From NCBI RefSeq assembly GCF_025751535.1, contig NZ_JAOWLC010000003.1, forward strand, positions 243,914 to 307,913: a DNA stretch of 64,000 nucleotides. Reading direction: 5' to 3'. Positions 62,675 to 64,000 of this stretch are shown here, one piece after another. This DNA is from Lentibacter sp. XHP0401 (GTDB taxonomy: Bacteria > Pseudomonadota > Alphaproteobacteria > Rhodobacterales > Rhodobacteraceae). The translations under genes were made by a program, and so were the position numbers. Below the pieces are notes generated by a model. It saw only the letters and a program-made list of their open reading frames with translations. It searched no databases and was not told where the DNA came from. Within the stretch, counting starts at the first letter, position 1, and every line of letters starts with the position of its first letter.

Positions 62675-63886
62675 ATGGCTGCACTCACTCCTATTTCACG
62701 CAAACCTTTCTGGCTTGTTGCTCTGATCACCGGCGGATTTGGCGCTTTCTTCGGGCTCTTCCTCGGCACAGCAAACGGCTCTGGCCCCATGGGCGTTGTC
62801 ATTGGCGCGGTGCTGATGATTGCGCTGGCATTTATTTATATCTCCGTGCTTGGAAACGAGCGCTTGGGCCGCGGAATTACCTTTGCCGCGGCGGGCATTG
62901 CCGGTTTTGCGGCGGGAGGCATTCCGCTCGCGATTGTCGGTGCGATCCTTGGCGCTGTGGCCGGTTGGTTGATTTACTGGGTCTATGAAGGGCGCTACCG
63001 CTCTTACATTGCGCCGTATCTCACTTGGTATCAGGTGCTGTGGTATTACGGTTTCCGGATGATATGTGCTGCGATCTTTATCTTCCTGATCACGCCTATT
63101 CTGGTTGTTCTGCCGCTGTCGTTCAATGCGGAGAACTTCTTTACCTTTACACCCGAGATGTTGCGGTTTGACCCTGAAGGATATTCGCTGAAGCACTACC
63201 GCGACTTCTTCAACAACAACGAATGGCAGCGCAGCTTCAAGAACTCTCTGATCATTGCACCGATTGCGACGATTATTTCGGTAAGCCTTGGCACGCTGGC
63301 GGCGATTGGCCTCAGCCAGAGCCATGTGCCCGGACGGCGCGCGATTATGGCGGTTATGATTTCGCCGATGATTGTTCCGCTGATCATTTCGGCGACAGGT
63401 ATGTTCTTTTTCTACAGCCAGATCGGGAACTGGATGGAAGGGACGCTGGGGCTTAACAAAGACCTTGTCGGATATATCAAAGTGATCCTTGCCCATGCGG
63501 TGCTGGGCATTCCTTTCGTCATTATTACGGTGACGGCGACGCTTGTGGGCTTTGACCGCTCGCTCACCCGTGCGGCGGCGAATATGGGAGCTGATCCTGT
63601 CACCACCTTCTTCCGCGTGCAGATGCCGCTTATTTTGCCGGGCGTGATTTCGGGCGGCCTGTTTGCCTTTATCACCTCGTTTGATGAAGTCGTGGTTGTG
63701 CTGTTTGTCGGCTCGGCGAGCCAGAAGACACTGCCTTGGCAGATGTTTATTGGTCTTCGCGAGCAGATCAGCCCGACGATCCTTGCGGTTGCGACGATTC
63801 TTGTTGCAATTTCGATTGCGCTGCTGGCGACGCTCGAAATGTTGCGCCGCCGTTCGGAACGCTTGCGCGGTATGTCACCGGGCTGA
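62675..63886 (+). CDS. Polyamine-type ABC permease with extra N-terminal helices (PotC-like)
   Basis: A 403-residue permease, about 130 longer than usual. The first ~110 residues hold four additional hydrophobic segments (FWLVALITGGFGAFFGLFLG; GVVIGAVLMIALAFIYISVL; GITFAAAGIAGFAAGG; AIVGAILGAVAGWLIYWV). The PotC-like core begins near residue 125 (FRMICAAIFIFLITPILVVLPL) and contains the EAA-type loop LTRAAANMGADPVTTFFRVQMPLILPG. It starts four bases after the PotB-like stop and is the last gene of the operon in the window. A further gene may follow beyond the sequence end. Confidence 0.9.
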   Translation: MAALTPISRKPFWLVALITGGFGAFFGLFLGTANGSGPMGVVIGAVLMIALAFIYISVLGNERLGRGITFAAAGIAGFAAGGIPLAIVGAILGAVAGWLIYWVYEGRYRSYIAPYLTWYQVLWYYGFRMICAAIFIFLITPILVVLPLSFNAENFFTFTPEMLRFDPEGYSLKHYRDFFNNNEWQRSFKNSLIIAPIATIISVSLGTLAAIGLSQSHVPGRRAIMAVMISPMIVPLIISATGMFFFYSQIGNWMEGTLGLNKDLVGYIKVILAHAVLGIPFVIITVTATLVGFDRSLTRAAANMGADPVTTFFRVQMPLILPGVISGGLFAFITSFDEVVVVLFVGSASQKTLPWQMFIGLREQISPTILAVATILVAISIALLATLEMLRRRSERLRGMSPG

Positions 63887-63894
63887 AACAAAGC

Positions 63895-64000
<106 letters not shown>

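Overview
The window looks like a chromosomal segment of a marine Rhodobacteraceae bacterium (roseobacter-type alphaproteobacterium). The grounds are the gene content and protein wording: a CcrM-type GANTC methyltransferase beside rnhB, a Mic60-like plus HemY pair after hemD, DUF2125, DUF1203, DUF2853 and DUF4170 proteins, DciA-DsbA next to mutY, and a HI0933-like flavoprotein typed as TIGR03862. GC is moderately high by eye (not computed). No rRNA, tRNA, CRISPR or prophage was seen. Apart from one IS3-family element the region is mostly core genome.

Layout. 1-3.6 kb: end of a small secreted protein, ahcY with a strong terminator, an intact IS element with 4-bp target duplication, and a DUF2853 gene. 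3.8-10 kb: tsaD-gpsA-yciI-EVE operon on the minus strand, divergent from hemD, Mic60-like and hemY. 10-13.8 kb: smpB, a glycine-rich membrane protein, a guanidine-II riboswitch with sugE, a mercaptopyruvate sulfurtransferase and an aromatic/aspartate aminotransferase. 13.8-18.4 kb (minus): cysQ-like phosphatase, PmbA/TldE, an unrecognised protein and DUF2125. 18.5-22.8 kb: SDR, enoyl-CoA hydratase, STAS-like protein, MscS channel and flavoprotein. 22.9-30.1 kb: polA, DUF1203, a 57-aa zinc-finger protein, and a GT14 glycosyltransferase divergent from a sulfotransferase, then a bestrophin. 30.1-36.5 kb: adenosine kinase, nth, Ada-like repair protein, OmpA lipoprotein, FMN reductase and a membrane winged-helix protein. 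36.5-44.3 kb: rnhB, ccrM, rsgA, alkB, mutY, dciA, dsbA and a CoA-transferase. 44.3-46.8 kb: lpxK-waaA-DUF4170 (lipid A/Kdo).

46.9-63.9 kb is a polyamine-type uptake and catabolism region. It holds a glutamine amidotransferase, two class III aminotransferases (the second SpuC-like), a PuuB-like FAD oxidase, a PotFGHI-like ABC importer, a GntR/FCD regulator, an ArgE-like deacetylase and a second PotABCD-like importer whose permeases carry unusual extensions. Three near-identical ATTTGATCAAAT palindromes lie before both aminotransferases and between potF and gntR, suggesting one local regulon.

Non-coding structure is the most unusual part. A two-hairpin GC-rich repeat occurs six times, always between convergent genes, with a seventh copy that runs into a 73-base poly-G tail (probably a contig-end artefact). 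A separate ~55-bp element with three GTGCAC words spaced exactly 11 bp apart occurs twice. A terminator-like hairpin encloses the rnhB start codon, and three GANTC sites precede ccrM. No wholly new multi-gene system was recognised; the best candidates for novelty are these non-coding elements, the membrane winged-helix protein and the enlarged permeases.
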